This document shows, one piece after another, positions 24,682-32,741 of a stretch of DNA of 64,000 nucleotides (positions are counted from its first letter, which is position 1; each line of letters begins with the position of its first letter). Position numbers and translations under genes: made by a program. Source of the DNA: Acidilobaceae archaeon (lineage in GTDB: Archaea; Thermoproteota; Thermoprotei_A; Sulfolobales; Acidilobaceae); the NCBI GenBank assembly GCA_027080775.1, contig JALWPV010000011.1, forward strand, positions 186,001-250,000, given 5' to 3'. Under the pieces are notes generated by a model that searched no databases, was not told the origin of the DNA, and saw nothing but the letters and a program-made list of their open reading frames with translations.

Positions 24682-25212
24682 TCACCTAGCTAGGGCTAGG
24701 TAATTCCTTGTGACGGTATGCAGGTCCTCCCGCTTACACGCCAGCTCGGCGACTCCCACAGCCTTCGGACTTACCCCAGCGACCTCGGCGATAAGTGACG
24801 CACACCTGTCCTTCTCGTGGCTCACCGCGTAGGCGAATAGATCCCCCTTAGATGCCCGGGTTATTATATCAGCTATTTTCCTCGCCTGGAGCGTGCCTAA
24901 CAGGATACCAGCCGTAAGTAGTGAGGGTCTCACGAGCCTTCGCCTGCCAGATAGTGTGTATTCCAGCGTGTAGAGATAGGCTTGCAGGACCTCGCATGGC
25001 CTCCTGGGGCGTGGGAGGCCTACTAGTACTACGCCTCTCTCTTCAGCCCTCCTAGAGAGAAGAGCTAGCTCACCGGGGTCTCCGCTAAAGGTAGAGTATC
25101 CTATGTAGAGTGTGACGCCTAGAACATCTACACTATAGCACTCAGCGCCTACTTCATGGATCCCCCTAGCTCTCTTTCCACCTCCTTCTTCTCCCAAGGG
25201 AAGACCACCCAC
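24682..25212 (-). CDS. Cgi121-like subunit of the KEOPS complex
   Basis: KEOPS makes the N6-threonylcarbamoyl adenosine of tRNAs; Cgi121 binds tRNA and the Bud32 kinase subunit. This 176-residue product has the typical helical core (about 70-125: CEVLQAYLYTLEYTLSGRR...LLTAGILLGTLQARKIADII) followed by a beta/alpha tail with a SLIAEVAG segment. The N-terminus is uncertain: no ATG exists in the first 40 codons, so a GTG at 25212 or TTG nearby is used, overlapping the upstream fusion gene by 50-64 bases. TsaC of the same pathway is at 45 kb. Confidence 0.75.
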   Translation of the reverse strand: MGGLPLGEEGGGKRARGIHEVGAECYSVDVLGVTLYIGYSTFSGDPGELALLSRRAEERGVVLVGLPRPRRPCEVLQAYLYTLEYTLSGRRRLVRPSLLTAGILLGTLQARKIADIITRASKGDLFAYAVSHEKDRCASLIAEVAGVSPKAVGVAELACKREDLHTVTRNYLALAR

Positions 25213-25928
25213 TTATCCGTGCTTGCAGCATAGTAGTCCGGCACGAACTTAGTCCACGGCTTTATATAGAGTGTAGCCGTTACTAGGCTGCGGGGGCCGT
25301 AGAGCGAGAGGAAGTTTACAACAGTCTCCAGCGTCAGGCCGCTGTCGCTAATATCGTCAACCACTAGCACCTTCTTATCATTAATGTTGCCTATTAGGGG
25401 TCTCCTGATGTAGGGTCGCTTCCCGCGGACGCCAGCACGCTCGTAGAGCTTAACCTCCACGGTCTCCAAGTCAGGAACCCCTAGGACGTCAGCAATTATC
25501 CTAGCCGGTATCACACCCCCCCGAAGGACGCCCACAATAACGTCTACTTCCCGGCCATCTCTGACGATTTTCTCTGCTACCCGATATGAGAGTTCTTCTA
25601 CATCGCTCCAGGAGAGCTCTAGGGTCTCCAGCCCGCCGTGGTTTACGGGTAGTATAACTATTTCTCTAGCTCTGCCCGGCACTGCTATCCTCGAGTCAAC
25701 GCCATCGACGAATACCAGGTAACCTGGCCTCGGCTTGCCATCCTCGTCGATCACATCCGCGAGTACCTTGTATCCAGCCCTAAGGAGCCGCAGGGCCTCA
25801 GCCCAGGTCTCAGCCTCAACCTCCACCTCCCTGACGCCAACGTCTCGCGCCAAACCACCGAGAAACACTACCCGTATACTCTCCCTAGACCTGTGGCTGC
25901 TAGTTGCCAGGGCCTCCCCTTCACGCAC
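25149..25928 (-). CDS. MoaD/ThiS-like ubiquitin-fold domain fused to a phosphoribosyltransferase
   Basis: A 259-residue two-domain protein. Residues about 18-99 follow the beta-grasp pattern of MoaD/ThiS/SAMP: a first strand IRVVFLGGLARDVG, a helix (WAEALRLL), YLVFVDGVDS near 70-79, and the closing IVILPVNHGG whose Gly-Gly is residues 98-99. Residues about 105-250 are a type I phosphoribosyltransferase with VIVGVLRGGVIPA and the PRPP loop VVDDISDSGLT (190-199), like xanthine/hypoxanthine PRTases. The Gly-Gly sits exactly at the junction. The gene overlaps the Cgi121-like gene. Substrate and any processing are unknown. Confidence 0.82.
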   Translation of the reverse strand: MREGEALATSSHRSRESIRVVFLGGLARDVGVREVEVEAETWAEALRLLRAGYKVLADVIDEDGKPRPGYLVFVDGVDSRIAVPGRAREIVILPVNHGGLETLELSWSDVEELSYRVAEKIVRDGREVDVIVGVLRGGVIPARIIADVLGVPDLETVEVKLYERAGVRGKRPYIRRPLIGNINDKKVLVVDDISDSGLTLETVVNFLSLYGPRSLVTATLYIKPWTKFVPDYYAASTDKWVVFPWEKKEVERELGGSMK

Positions 25929-26058
25929 CCAGCGCCTCCCCCACCGGTACAGGCGAGTTAAGCGGTATAATGAGGCGCAGGCACACTCAGCTGCAATACC
26001 AGCTATATTCGGGCTTTAGGATTTAAGCTAGCCCCCTCCTTCTTTTGATATCGATGTT

Positions 26059-26277
26059 TTATGCCTCCTCCCTCTCGCGTGCAGCCTGTCTCTCCCTGAT
26101 TTTAATTAGGTGCGTTATATAACCAGCGATCTGGTTCCTAAGCTTCTTAGATCTATACTCGATCAGCGTGCTCACAACCCTCTTGTTGTGCTCGAAATCC
26201 CTCGTAAATAGGTCTGGGTACATCTCGAGAAGCTTCCTAGCAGTCCTCTTCACGAGTGCCGTCCTCACCTTTCCCAT
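26059..26277 (-). CDS. rps17e: 30S ribosomal protein S17e
   Basis: A 72-residue basic small-subunit protein starting MGKVRTALVKRTARKLLE, with the conserved FEHNKRVV and KLRNQIAGYITHLI segments. Length is standard for archaea. The gene has its own TATA element 36 bases upstream and is divergent from the thermosome gene. Confidence 0.95.
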   Translation of the reverse strand: MGKVRTALVKRTARKLLEMYPDLFTRDFEHNKRVVSTLIEYRSKKLRNQIAGYITHLIKIRERQAAREREEA

Positions 26278-26312
26278 AAGGCCACCCGTGAGCCCTCTCC
26301 TGCGAATTACGG

Positions 26313-26320
26313 GTTTATAG
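26313..26320 (-). promoter_or_regulatory. TATA box for rps17e
   Basis: Minus strand CTATAAAC, 36-43 bases before the S17e start. Strong match to the archaeal TATA consensus in a GC-rich surround. Confidence 0.65.
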
Positions 26321-26353
26321 TTCTGCGCCGGATCCCGCAGAAGAAGCGCAAGG

Positions 26354-26361
26354 CTTATATA
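26354..26361 (+). promoter_or_regulatory. TATA box for the thermosome gene
   Basis: CTTATATA preceded by a purine-rich GCGCAAGG that fits a BRE. It lies 64-71 bases before the ATG, implying a leader of about 40 nt with GGAGG and GGGGG stretches. This is the strongest-looking promoter in the window, as expected for an abundant chaperonin. Confidence 0.7.
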
Positions 26362-26424
26362 GAAGTGTAGCCATAAGGGACTGCTGGGAGCTTAGGAGGA
26401 CCCGGGTAACAGGGGGTGTGGGAA

Positions 26425-28062
26425 ATGGCGGCTGTTGAGCCCACGGGGATTCCAGTAATCATACTGAAGGAGGGCACCCAGAGAACCTACGGCAGGGAGG
26501 CCCTCAGAAGTAACATAATGGCTGTTAGAGCTGTCGCTGAGATCCTAAAGACCACTTATGGCCCTAAGGGCATGGACAAGATGCTAGTCGATAGCCTGGG
26601 CGACATAACAATTACCAACGACGGGGCCACTATCCTGGACAAGATGGACATACAGCACCCTGCCGCCAAGATGCTAGTCCAGATAGCGAAGGGCCAGGAC
26701 GAGGAGGCCGGCGATGGCACCAAGACCGCAGTAATATTCGCTGGCGAACTACTCAGAGAGGCCGAGAAGCTGCTAGACAAGAACATACACCCCACAATAA
26801 TCATCGAGGGCTACAAGAAGGCCCTAGCGAAGGCGATAGAGACTATTGAGTCAATAGCCGAGCCTGTGAGCATAGACGACGATGAGAAGCTACTCCTAGT
26901 TGCAAGGACGAGCCTCAACAGCAAGGCTGTACGCGACGCCAAGGAGCACCTCGCCCGCATAGCAGTAGAGGCCGTTAAGGCCATAGCTGAGAAGCGCGGC
27001 GACAAGTGGTACGTCGACCTCAACAACGTCGGCATGATAAAGAAGCACGGTGGCAGCATCTTCGATACAAGGCTGGTCAAGGGCATCGTACTCGACAAGG
27101 AGGTCGTACACCCAGACATGCCTAGGAGGGTTGAGAACGCCAAGATAGCCGTGCTAGACGCCCCACTGGAGATAGAGAAGCCCGAGCTGGACATGGAGGT
27201 AAGCATAACGAGTCCCGAACTCATAAAGAGGATGATGGAGAAGCAGGAGAAGATTCTCGCAGAGAAGGTGGAGAAGATTGCTGCTACTGGTGCTAATGTG
27301 GTGATTACTCAGAAGGGTATTGACGAGGTTGCGCAGCACTACCTAGCGAAGCACGGTATCATGGCCGTGAGGAGGGTTAAGAGGAGCGACATAGAGAAGA
27401 TAGCCAGGGCTACAGGGGCCAGGATAGTAACGAACATCGACGACCTGAAGCCGGAGGACCTAGGCTACGCAGAGCTAGTGGAGGAGCGCAAGGTAGGAGA
27501 AGACAAGATGATCTTCATAGAGGGAGCAAAGAACCCGAGAAGCGTAACAATACTCATACGCGGCGGCTTCGAGAGGCTCGTTGACGAGGCCGAGAGGGCG
27601 CTAAGGGACGCTCTGAACTCTGTAGCCGATGCAGTAATGGACGGTAGGATAGTCGCTGGCGGCGGCGCCATAGAGGCCGAGGTCGCAAAGGCTCTAAGGG
27701 AGTACATCAAGACGCTGGCCGAGAAGGAGAGGCTTGCGATAGAAGCCTATATCAGGGCAATCGAGTCTATACCTCAGACCCTGGCCTACAATGCTGGCCA
27801 TGACCCGATAGACGTGCTAATGGACCTAACCTCGGCCCACGCTGAGGGCAAGAAGTGGCATGGCATCGACATAGAGACTGGCGAGATAGTAGACATGTGG
27901 GAGAAGGGAATCATAGAGCCGGCACGCGTGAAGATAAACGCCCTGAAGGCTGGCACCGAGGTAGCAACCCTCATACTAAGAATCGACGATGTAATCGCCG
28001 CTAAGAGGACTGAAGAAGAGGAGAAGAAGAGCGAGAAGAAGGAGGAAGAGGAGAAGGAGTAA
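26425..28062 (+). CDS. Thermosome (group II chaperonin) subunit
   Basis: ATP-driven folding chamber subunit, 545 residues from the ATG. Signature segments: [27 protein letters not shown], and GAIEAEVA...[10 protein letters not shown]. The C-terminus is a Lys/Glu run without the Gly-Gly-Met repeats seen in some families. An upstream GTG at 26416 would add three residues; the ATG gives the usual MAxxxPTGIPV start. No heat-shock operator was recognised. Confidence 0.96.
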   Translation: MAAVEPTGIPVIILKEGTQRTYGREALRSNIMAVRAVAEILKTTYGPKGMDKMLVDSLGDITITNDGATILDKMDIQHPAAKMLVQIAKGQDEEAGDGTKTAVIFAGELLREAEKLLDKNIHPTIIIEGYKKALAKAIETIESIAEPVSIDDDEKLLLVARTSLNSKAVRDAKEHLARIAVEAVKAIAEKRGDKWYVDLNNVGMIKKHGGSIFDTRLVKGIVLDKEVVHPDMPRRVENAKIAVLDAPLEIEKPELDMEVSITSPELIKRMMEKQEKILAEKVEKIAATGANVVITQKGIDEVAQHYLAKHGIMAVRRVKRSDIEKIARATGARIVTNIDDLKPEDLGYAELVEERKVGEDKMIFIEGAKNPRSVTILIRGGFERLVDEAERALRDALNSVADAVMDGRIVAGGGAIEAEVAKALREYIKTLAEKERLAIEAYIRAIESIPQTLAYNAGHDPIDVLMDLTSAHAEGKKWHGIDIETGEIVDMWEKGIIEPARVKINALKAGTEVATLILRIDDVIAAKRTEEEEKKSEKKEEEEKE

Positions 28063-28092
28063 CCTTCTAGCCCAAACCCCCACTAACCTACT

Positions 28093-28099
28093 TTTATAT
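28093..28099 (+). promoter_or_regulatory. TATA box for the Fap7-like kinase
   Basis: TTTATAT, centred 38 bases before the ATG at 28134, in the 71-base gap after the thermosome stop. Confidence 0.55.
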
Positions 28100-28133
28100 C
28101 CCTCAAACCTCCCATGGCCCGCCCGGTTGGAGC

Positions 28134-28760
28134 ATGTATGATGATTACGTCCTATTCGTGGCTGGGGTTCCCGGCACCGGGAAGAGCACACTATCTAGGC
28201 TCCTCTCTTCTGAGCTCAACTGCAGAGTCTACGAGACCTCGGAACTCGCTATCTCGCTGGGAGTAGCGAGCCCTGATCCTACTGGCCGTTACACGAGCGT
28301 GCTAACTCCTGAAGGCGCTGAGACCGTGGCTAAGGCTCTCGTCAGAGCTTCAAGGAAGGGGTGCATTATAGCTTCTACAGTGTATCCTGAGGTTCTCCTT
28401 GATCTTATGCAGTTCTCGGCGCTGGCCGTGGTCTTGCTGAGGCTAGATCCTAGGATCCTGGAGAGGCGCCTCAGAGAGCGCGGATGGCCGAGACCTAAGG
28501 TGTTGGAGAACCTTGTAGCCGAAGCACTTAACTACTACCACGAAGCGCTGTGGGATCATAGGCACTACGTGTTCGAGGTTGACACCACAGGTAAGAGCCC
28601 CCTGGAGACCCTCCACGCCACACTAGATCTCCTATGTGAATGGAAGCCAGGCTTTCACGTCGACTGGCTAGAAGACGAGTCCCTGACCGAGCTTGTCAGT
28701 AGCTGGCTGGGGGAACTCGATCTTCACAATAACTGGCTCCCCGAGGGAGGGAGCATATAG
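28134..28760 (+). CDS. Fap7/AK6-like nucleotide kinase
   Basis: Homologue of Fap7/hCINAP, an adenylate-kinase-type ATPase that helps finish the small ribosomal subunit. The 208-residue protein has a P-loop GVPGTGKST at about 11-19 and the LID-like RLRERGWPRPKVLENLVAEAL segment (about 110-130). About 30 residues at the C-terminus (ELVSSWLGELDLHNNWL) go beyond the usual ~180 and overlap the convergent ATPase gene by 93 bases. Confidence 0.8.
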   Translation: MYDDYVLFVAGVPGTGKSTLSRLLSSELNCRVYETSELAISLGVASPDPTGRYTSVLTPEGAETVAKALVRASRKGCIIASTVYPEVLLDLMQFSALAVVLLRLDPRILERRLRERGWPRPKVLENLVAEALNYYHEALWDHRHYVFEVDTTGKSPLETLHATLDLLCEWKPGFHVDWLEDESLTELVSSWLGELDLHNNWLPEGGSI

Positions 28761-30254
28761 TAGCGCCTCCCCTACCCCTAGTCTAGAGACCCTGTCCCTC
28801 AGGGAGGGCCTGAGGCCTAGAGTGTCAGCTATAAAGTTCTTATCGCTCGCCGCGCGGAGAGCATGCACAATCTTCGTTGATGTGTTGAGGACTAACGACT
28901 CTACACTTGACGGGGACTGTGTAATAACTACCATACTCATCCCATACTTCCTGGACTCTGCCATGAGGCGCGCTAGGAAACCCTGCTCTCCACTAAAGAC
29001 GTTATGAGCCTCATCCACTATGTAGATAGCGGGCGGCAGATTGCTTCTAACCCTCCAGTAGTACTCGCTGGCCAAGAGGAGTAGCTCGAATGCCCTTCGG
29101 GCGAAGCTCGTCCTTATACTGCTCGACTCTACAACCACAAGGCCATCCATTGAGAGAGGCTCGAGACTCTTTGCAAACAGCCCGGGGTACCTGTTGGCGA
29201 GTATACCTATCTTCCTTAGGAGCCCCCTCTTGACCTCGCGATCCCACTTACTCTCCTCGGGCAGAGCCTCGATCGCCTCAAGGAGCTCTTTAACGCTTTC
29301 AGGGGCTCTACTCGAGACAACCTTGTCTAGTAGGTATGCTTGGGGCCCGCTTAGGTCTAGAGCCGAACTGAGTACCTCGACCAGTCCCTCACTATCGTCT
29401 CCCGAGACAGGCCACACGCCAACACCGTCCCTGGTGGGATCCAGAACCCGCGGTCTACACGATGATAGCAGCCTAGTGTACTCACCCGCCCAATCGAGTA
29501 CAACCACCCTCCAATCGAGTTCCCTGTAGAGGCGGCATGCTAGTATGGCAGCCGTTGTGCTCTTGCCTGTTCCAGTGGAGCCGAAGATGCCCACATGCCC
29601 TAGTATATCACTAGCATCGATAGCTACGGGGACATCTACAGGGCTATCTATTCTTCTACCAATATAAACCGCTCTGCTACGCGGCCGACGCGGAGCCTCC
29701 CTCATAGCACTGCCGACTATCACTATGGGGAGTGATCCCTTTTGAGGCCTCATAGCGTCTATCAGCGATGAGATGCGGAGAGAGGGGCTACTGATCGCCT
29801 CCACCCTGAAGCTCTTGAGCGCTGAGGCTAGAGAGGCTATTATCTCAGACTCAACAAGCACCTGGGAATCCCGTGGCCCGAGGATCAACAGCAGTGAGTC
29901 ACTCCCCTCCGGGCTAATCAGCGAGGTCATGATATACTCGAGTCCGGTCCTGGCTGCCCTATCCTCAAGTATCCTAGCAAGAGTCTCTGGCGCCGAGTTG
30001 TCGAGTGCCTTAATTCTTAATGCTATAGCGGGCCTTTCACTGGCGCTGACCACCGCCTTCCTCCGCGGCGCTGCCGCCACCACAGCAAGAGAAACCACTG
30101 CTAATAATAAAATTAGTATATATTTTATTTCATTAATATTTATTATACCAGAGTAAGCCAAAAGAATCAGTGAGAATGCGATCCCGAGTAATAGTCTCAA
30201 GGCTCGAGGGATCCCGTCCAGCCTCCCGAGGACGCCATCCACAGGGCTCCCCAA
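28668..30254 (-). CDS. Membrane-anchored HerA/VirB4-like ATPase
   Basis: The 528-residue protein has two N-terminal membrane helices (about 19-36 and 44-62), a region without clear homology (about 65-205), then a HerA/FtsK-type motor: Walker A GSTGTGKST near 225, a VVLDWAGEYTRLL strand, the Walker B-type PAIYIVDEAHNVF near 425, and VVITQSPSSV. HerA relatives pump DNA; in crenarchaea the membrane-bound form CedB imports DNA. No Ced partners (CedA, CedA1, CedA2) are adjacent, so the role is open. An AT-only stretch encodes the second membrane helix. Confidence 0.8.
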   Translation of the reverse strand: MGSPVDGVLGRLDGIPRALRLLLGIAFSLILLAYSGIININEIKYILILLLAVVSLAVVAAAPRRKAVVSASERPAIALRIKALDNSAPETLARILEDRAARTGLEYIMTSLISPEGSDSLLLILGPRDSQVLVESEIIASLASALKSFRVEAISSPSLRISSLIDAMRPQKGSLPIVIVGSAMREAPRRPRSRAVYIGRRIDSPVDVPVAIDASDILGHVGIFGSTGTGKSTTAAILACRLYRELDWRVVVLDWAGEYTRLLSSCRPRVLDPTRDGVGVWPVSGDDSEGLVEVLSSALDLSGPQAYLLDKVVSSRAPESVKELLEAIEALPEESKWDREVKRGLLRKIGILANRYPGLFAKSLEPLSMDGLVVVESSSIRTSFARRAFELLLLASEYYWRVRSNLPPAIYIVDEAHNVFSGEQGFLARLMAESRKYGMSMVVITQSPSSVESLVLNTSTKIVHALRAASDKNFIADTLGLRPSLRDRVSRLGVGEALLYAPSLGEPVIVKIEFPQPATDKLGQGLVF

Positions 30255-30301
30255 TTATGCTGAAGCATGGCTTAGCAGTGGGGGAGTCCCCGTCGGATCC
30301 T

Positions 30302-30652
30302 CTAAGTACTCTTCTGGATGCACAAGTAGTACTTCTTATTTAGTTTGAGTCCTAATTTTCTATTAAACAGGAAGAGTATGCCCCACAGGGAGAACACTGT
30401 TTTACCTGTGATATCTTCGGATTCTACGAGATACCCGTGGCCGCAGAAGTCATACGACTTCAGAGCTTGCTCGGAGGGCTTCTCATCAGTTATTATGATT
30501 TTCACTCTCTCACCCTTGTCCAGGGAGAGCAGGTCCTCTATAACATCGAATACAACCTCTCCCCCATCGCTGGATCTTAGCTTGGCTATCCTCTGTCCCC
30601 TTAGCCGCCCAGGGTTCACCTCCACGACCTCGCCTTCAAGCTCCAGTTCCAC
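30302..30652 (-). CDS. rpo8: DNA-directed RNA polymerase subunit Rpo8 (RpoG)
   Basis: Small crenarchaeal polymerase subunit, orthologous to eukaryotic Rpb8. The 116-residue product has an OB-like beta pattern: LEGEVVEVNPGRL, VVFDVIEDLLSL, GERVKIII, then HGYLVES and TVFSLWGILFLF, which fit the conserved strands of Rpo8. GTG start. Divergent from an LSm gene with a shared AT-rich promoter. Lineages outside Crenarchaeota/Korarchaeota lack this subunit, supporting the taxonomic placement. Confidence 0.75.
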   Translation of the reverse strand: MELELEGEVVEVNPGRLRGQRIAKLRSSDGGEVVFDVIEDLLSLDKGERVKIIITDEKPSEQALKSYDFCGHGYLVESEDITGKTVFSLWGILFLFNRKLGLKLNKKYYLCIQKST

Positions 30653-30690
30653 GTGCCTCGCCCCACTGAGGCTAGGCCGGGGGGATGGAG

Positions 30691-30700
30691 TTTTTTATTA
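30691..30700. promoter_or_regulatory. Shared TATA region between rpo8 and the LSm gene
   Basis: TTTTTTATTA is 33-42 bases before the LSm ATG at 30733 and 39-48 bases before the Rpo8 GTG. A longer LSm frame starting at 30685 would include this element in coding sequence and is rejected. Confidence 0.6.
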
Positions 30701-30732
30701 ACTCCCAGCCGCTCCGACCCTGGTGCAAGCAT

Positions 30733-31179
30733 ATGGCCTACCCCACAGAGCCCCTTAGGAGGCTGACCTCAAAGATATTATCACTCATGGGACAGGAGGT
30801 CACGGTCAAGCTAAGAGATGGTAGGAGCTATAAGGGTAAGTTGGAAGGCATAGACCCCCAGACGCTGACTCTCGCACTCCTGGACGCATCCGAAGCCGAG
30901 GGCGCTAGTGTACCCCTAATCATTATCAGAGGCGATGTTGTATCCGAGATCCTTGCGCCGGAGTATAGTGTGTTCGACCCCGAAGAGTTCGCCGACTTCA
31001 TAGTGAAGCATGGCGGCATCGAGAGGCACCTGGTTAGAGTCTACAAGGACCTAGGTGTAGTCGAGATAGGCCGCGGCGTAAGGGTCACAAAGGATGGAGT
31101 GGAAGGCTCGGGTGCGCTTGCACACAGGGCTTATAGCCTCTTCAGAGAGTACCTTAGACAGAAGGGCGTCAAGGTCTAA
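30733..31179 (+). CDS. LSm protein with C-terminal extension (SmAP3-like)
   Basis: A 148-residue protein: Sm fold in the first ~75 residues (MGQEVTVKLRDGRSYKGKLEGIDPQTLTLAL, then VPLIIIRGDVVSEI) and an alpha/beta extension (about 78-148) with DPEEFADFIVKHGG. The two-domain layout matches crenarchaeal SmAP3, which forms large rings. Probable RNA metabolism role. TgtA follows 21 bases downstream. Confidence 0.87.
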   Translation: MAYPTEPLRRLTSKILSLMGQEVTVKLRDGRSYKGKLEGIDPQTLTLALLDASEAEGASVPLIIIRGDVVSEILAPEYSVFDPEEFADFIVKHGGIERHLVRVYKDLGVVEIGRGVRVTKDGVEGSGALAHRAYSLFREYLRQKGVKV

Positions 31180-31200
31180 GGGAGCGAGCGGGATCCCGGG

Positions 31201-32733
31201 ATGGAAGGCCCTGTAGGCGCCTTCGAGATCATAGATGTAGACTTGGCCGGTCGCATCGCCAAACTACACCTGCGTAACGCTAAGCTCGAGACTCCCGCAT
31301 TCTTCCCCGTCATCGATCCGATGCGCCAGGAGCTAGGCCTAGACCTAATAGCAGAGGCGGGCTTCGAGCAGGTTATTACAAACGCCTACCTAGCCTACAA
31401 GAGGTACGGCCCGCAGCCACGGGGCAGCATAAGGGAGCTCCTGGGCTGGCGTGGAATTGTTATGACCGACTCGGGTGCTTATCAGATACTAGAGTATGGC
31501 GATATTGGAGTAACCCAGGATGAGATACTACTGTACCAGAAGGAGATCCTCAAACCCGACATAGGCGTTATCCTCGATGTCCCCACAGGCGATGTTAGCC
31601 GCTTGGAGGCCGAGAAAACGGTTAACGAGACCATCAGACGCTCGCAGGAGGCGCTCAGGGTAATAGACCCTACTAGTGATGACGTGCTATGGGTCCTACC
31701 AATCCAAGGAGGCCGTTATCTAGACCTAGTGGAGGCCAGCGCACGCCACGCAGCTAACTCTCCCTATAGGATGTATGGTATTGGAAGCCCAACTGTATTC
31801 CTGGAAAGGTATAGGTATGATACAATAATAGATATGATCCTTGCAGCTAAGAGAGCACTGCCTCCAGGGAGACCGGTACACCTCTTCGGTGCCGGGCACC
31901 CCCTCATAATCCCGTTCGCCGTTGCCTTGGGGGTCGACACGTTTGATAGTGCAAGCTACATAATCTACGCTCGAGACGGCAGATACATCACAGAATACGG
32001 TGTATACCGTGTGGAGGACCTGGACTACCTACCCTGCGAGTGCCCGGTCTGCAGCCGCTACAGCCCCCGTGAGCTGGCCGAGATGCCTAGAGAGGATAGA
32101 ACCAGACTCTTAGCGTTGCACAACCTACACGTGATCTCGAAGACCCTCAAGAGAGTGAAGCAAGCCATAAGAGAGGGAAGGCTCTGGGAGCTCCTGGAAG
32201 AGACTGCCAGGCGCCACCCCGCCGCTTACAGGGCCCTACTCAAGATGAGGAGGGCCCACTCCATCCTCGAAACCCACACGCCCCGCGTGAAGCCGAGGGT
32301 TAGGGGCCTGAGGCTTTACGGCTTCGAGAGCCTATGGAACCCGAGGCTGACCAGGCTCCGATCTCGAGTGCTAACCCACTACCTACCCGAGAGGCTCAAG
32401 CGCCTCAGGCCTAAGAGGCTGATCCTGAGGCCTCTACCCCCCTCCATCGAGGCCTGTAAGCGCGGTTCCAGCGAGGATGGCTACGTAGTATACTACTCGC
32501 CCTACCTAGGCCTTATCCCGAAGGAGTTATGCGGCGTCTACCCTACAATACACGCTGACTACCCACACAACTATTACCAGGATCGAGTCTTGAAAGTCCT
32601 TGTCTCCGAGATACGGGCAGTCCTCGCTATCGCAAGGCGAATCGGAGTCGAAGCCGAAATCCTAGGCGAGCCGGATAGTTTGTGCTGGATTCTCTCCAGG
32701 ACCGTGGGTGGGGCCAGATGCGGGGGAGGGTAG
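31201..32733 (+). CDS. tgtA: Archaeosine tRNA-guanine transglycosylase, catalytic part
   Basis: Exchanges guanine 15 of tRNA for preQ0 on the way to archaeosine. The 510-residue protein has the TIM-barrel motifs MTDSGAYQ (Asp nucleophile region), ILDVPTGD, and the zinc site CECPVCSRYSP...LHNLHV. The following domain (about 345-505) is the archaeal C1-type extension. The usual C-terminal PUA domain is missing and seems to be encoded separately at 33.5-33.9 kb on the opposite strand. ATG start. Confidence 0.94.
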   Translation: MEGPVGAFEIIDVDLAGRIAKLHLRNAKLETPAFFPVIDPMRQELGLDLIAEAGFEQVITNAYLAYKRYGPQPRGSIRELLGWRGIVMTDSGAYQILEYGDIGVTQDEILLYQKEILKPDIGVILDVPTGDVSRLEAEKTVNETIRRSQEALRVIDPTSDDVLWVLPIQGGRYLDLVEASARHAANSPYRMYGIGSPTVFLERYRYDTIIDMILAAKRALPPGRPVHLFGAGHPLIIPFAVALGVDTFDSASYIIYARDGRYITEYGVYRVEDLDYLPCECPVCSRYSPRELAEMPREDRTRLLALHNLHVISKTLKRVKQAIREGRLWELLEETARRHPAAYRALLKMRRAHSILETHTPRVKPRVRGLRLYGFESLWNPRLTRLRSRVLTHYLPERLKRLRPKRLILRPLPPSIEACKRGSSEDGYVVYYSPYLGLIPKELCGVYPTIHADYPHNYYQDRVLKVLVSEIRAVLAIARRIGVEAEILGEPDSLCWILSRTVGGARCGGG

Positions 32734-32741
32734 TAGGCGGC

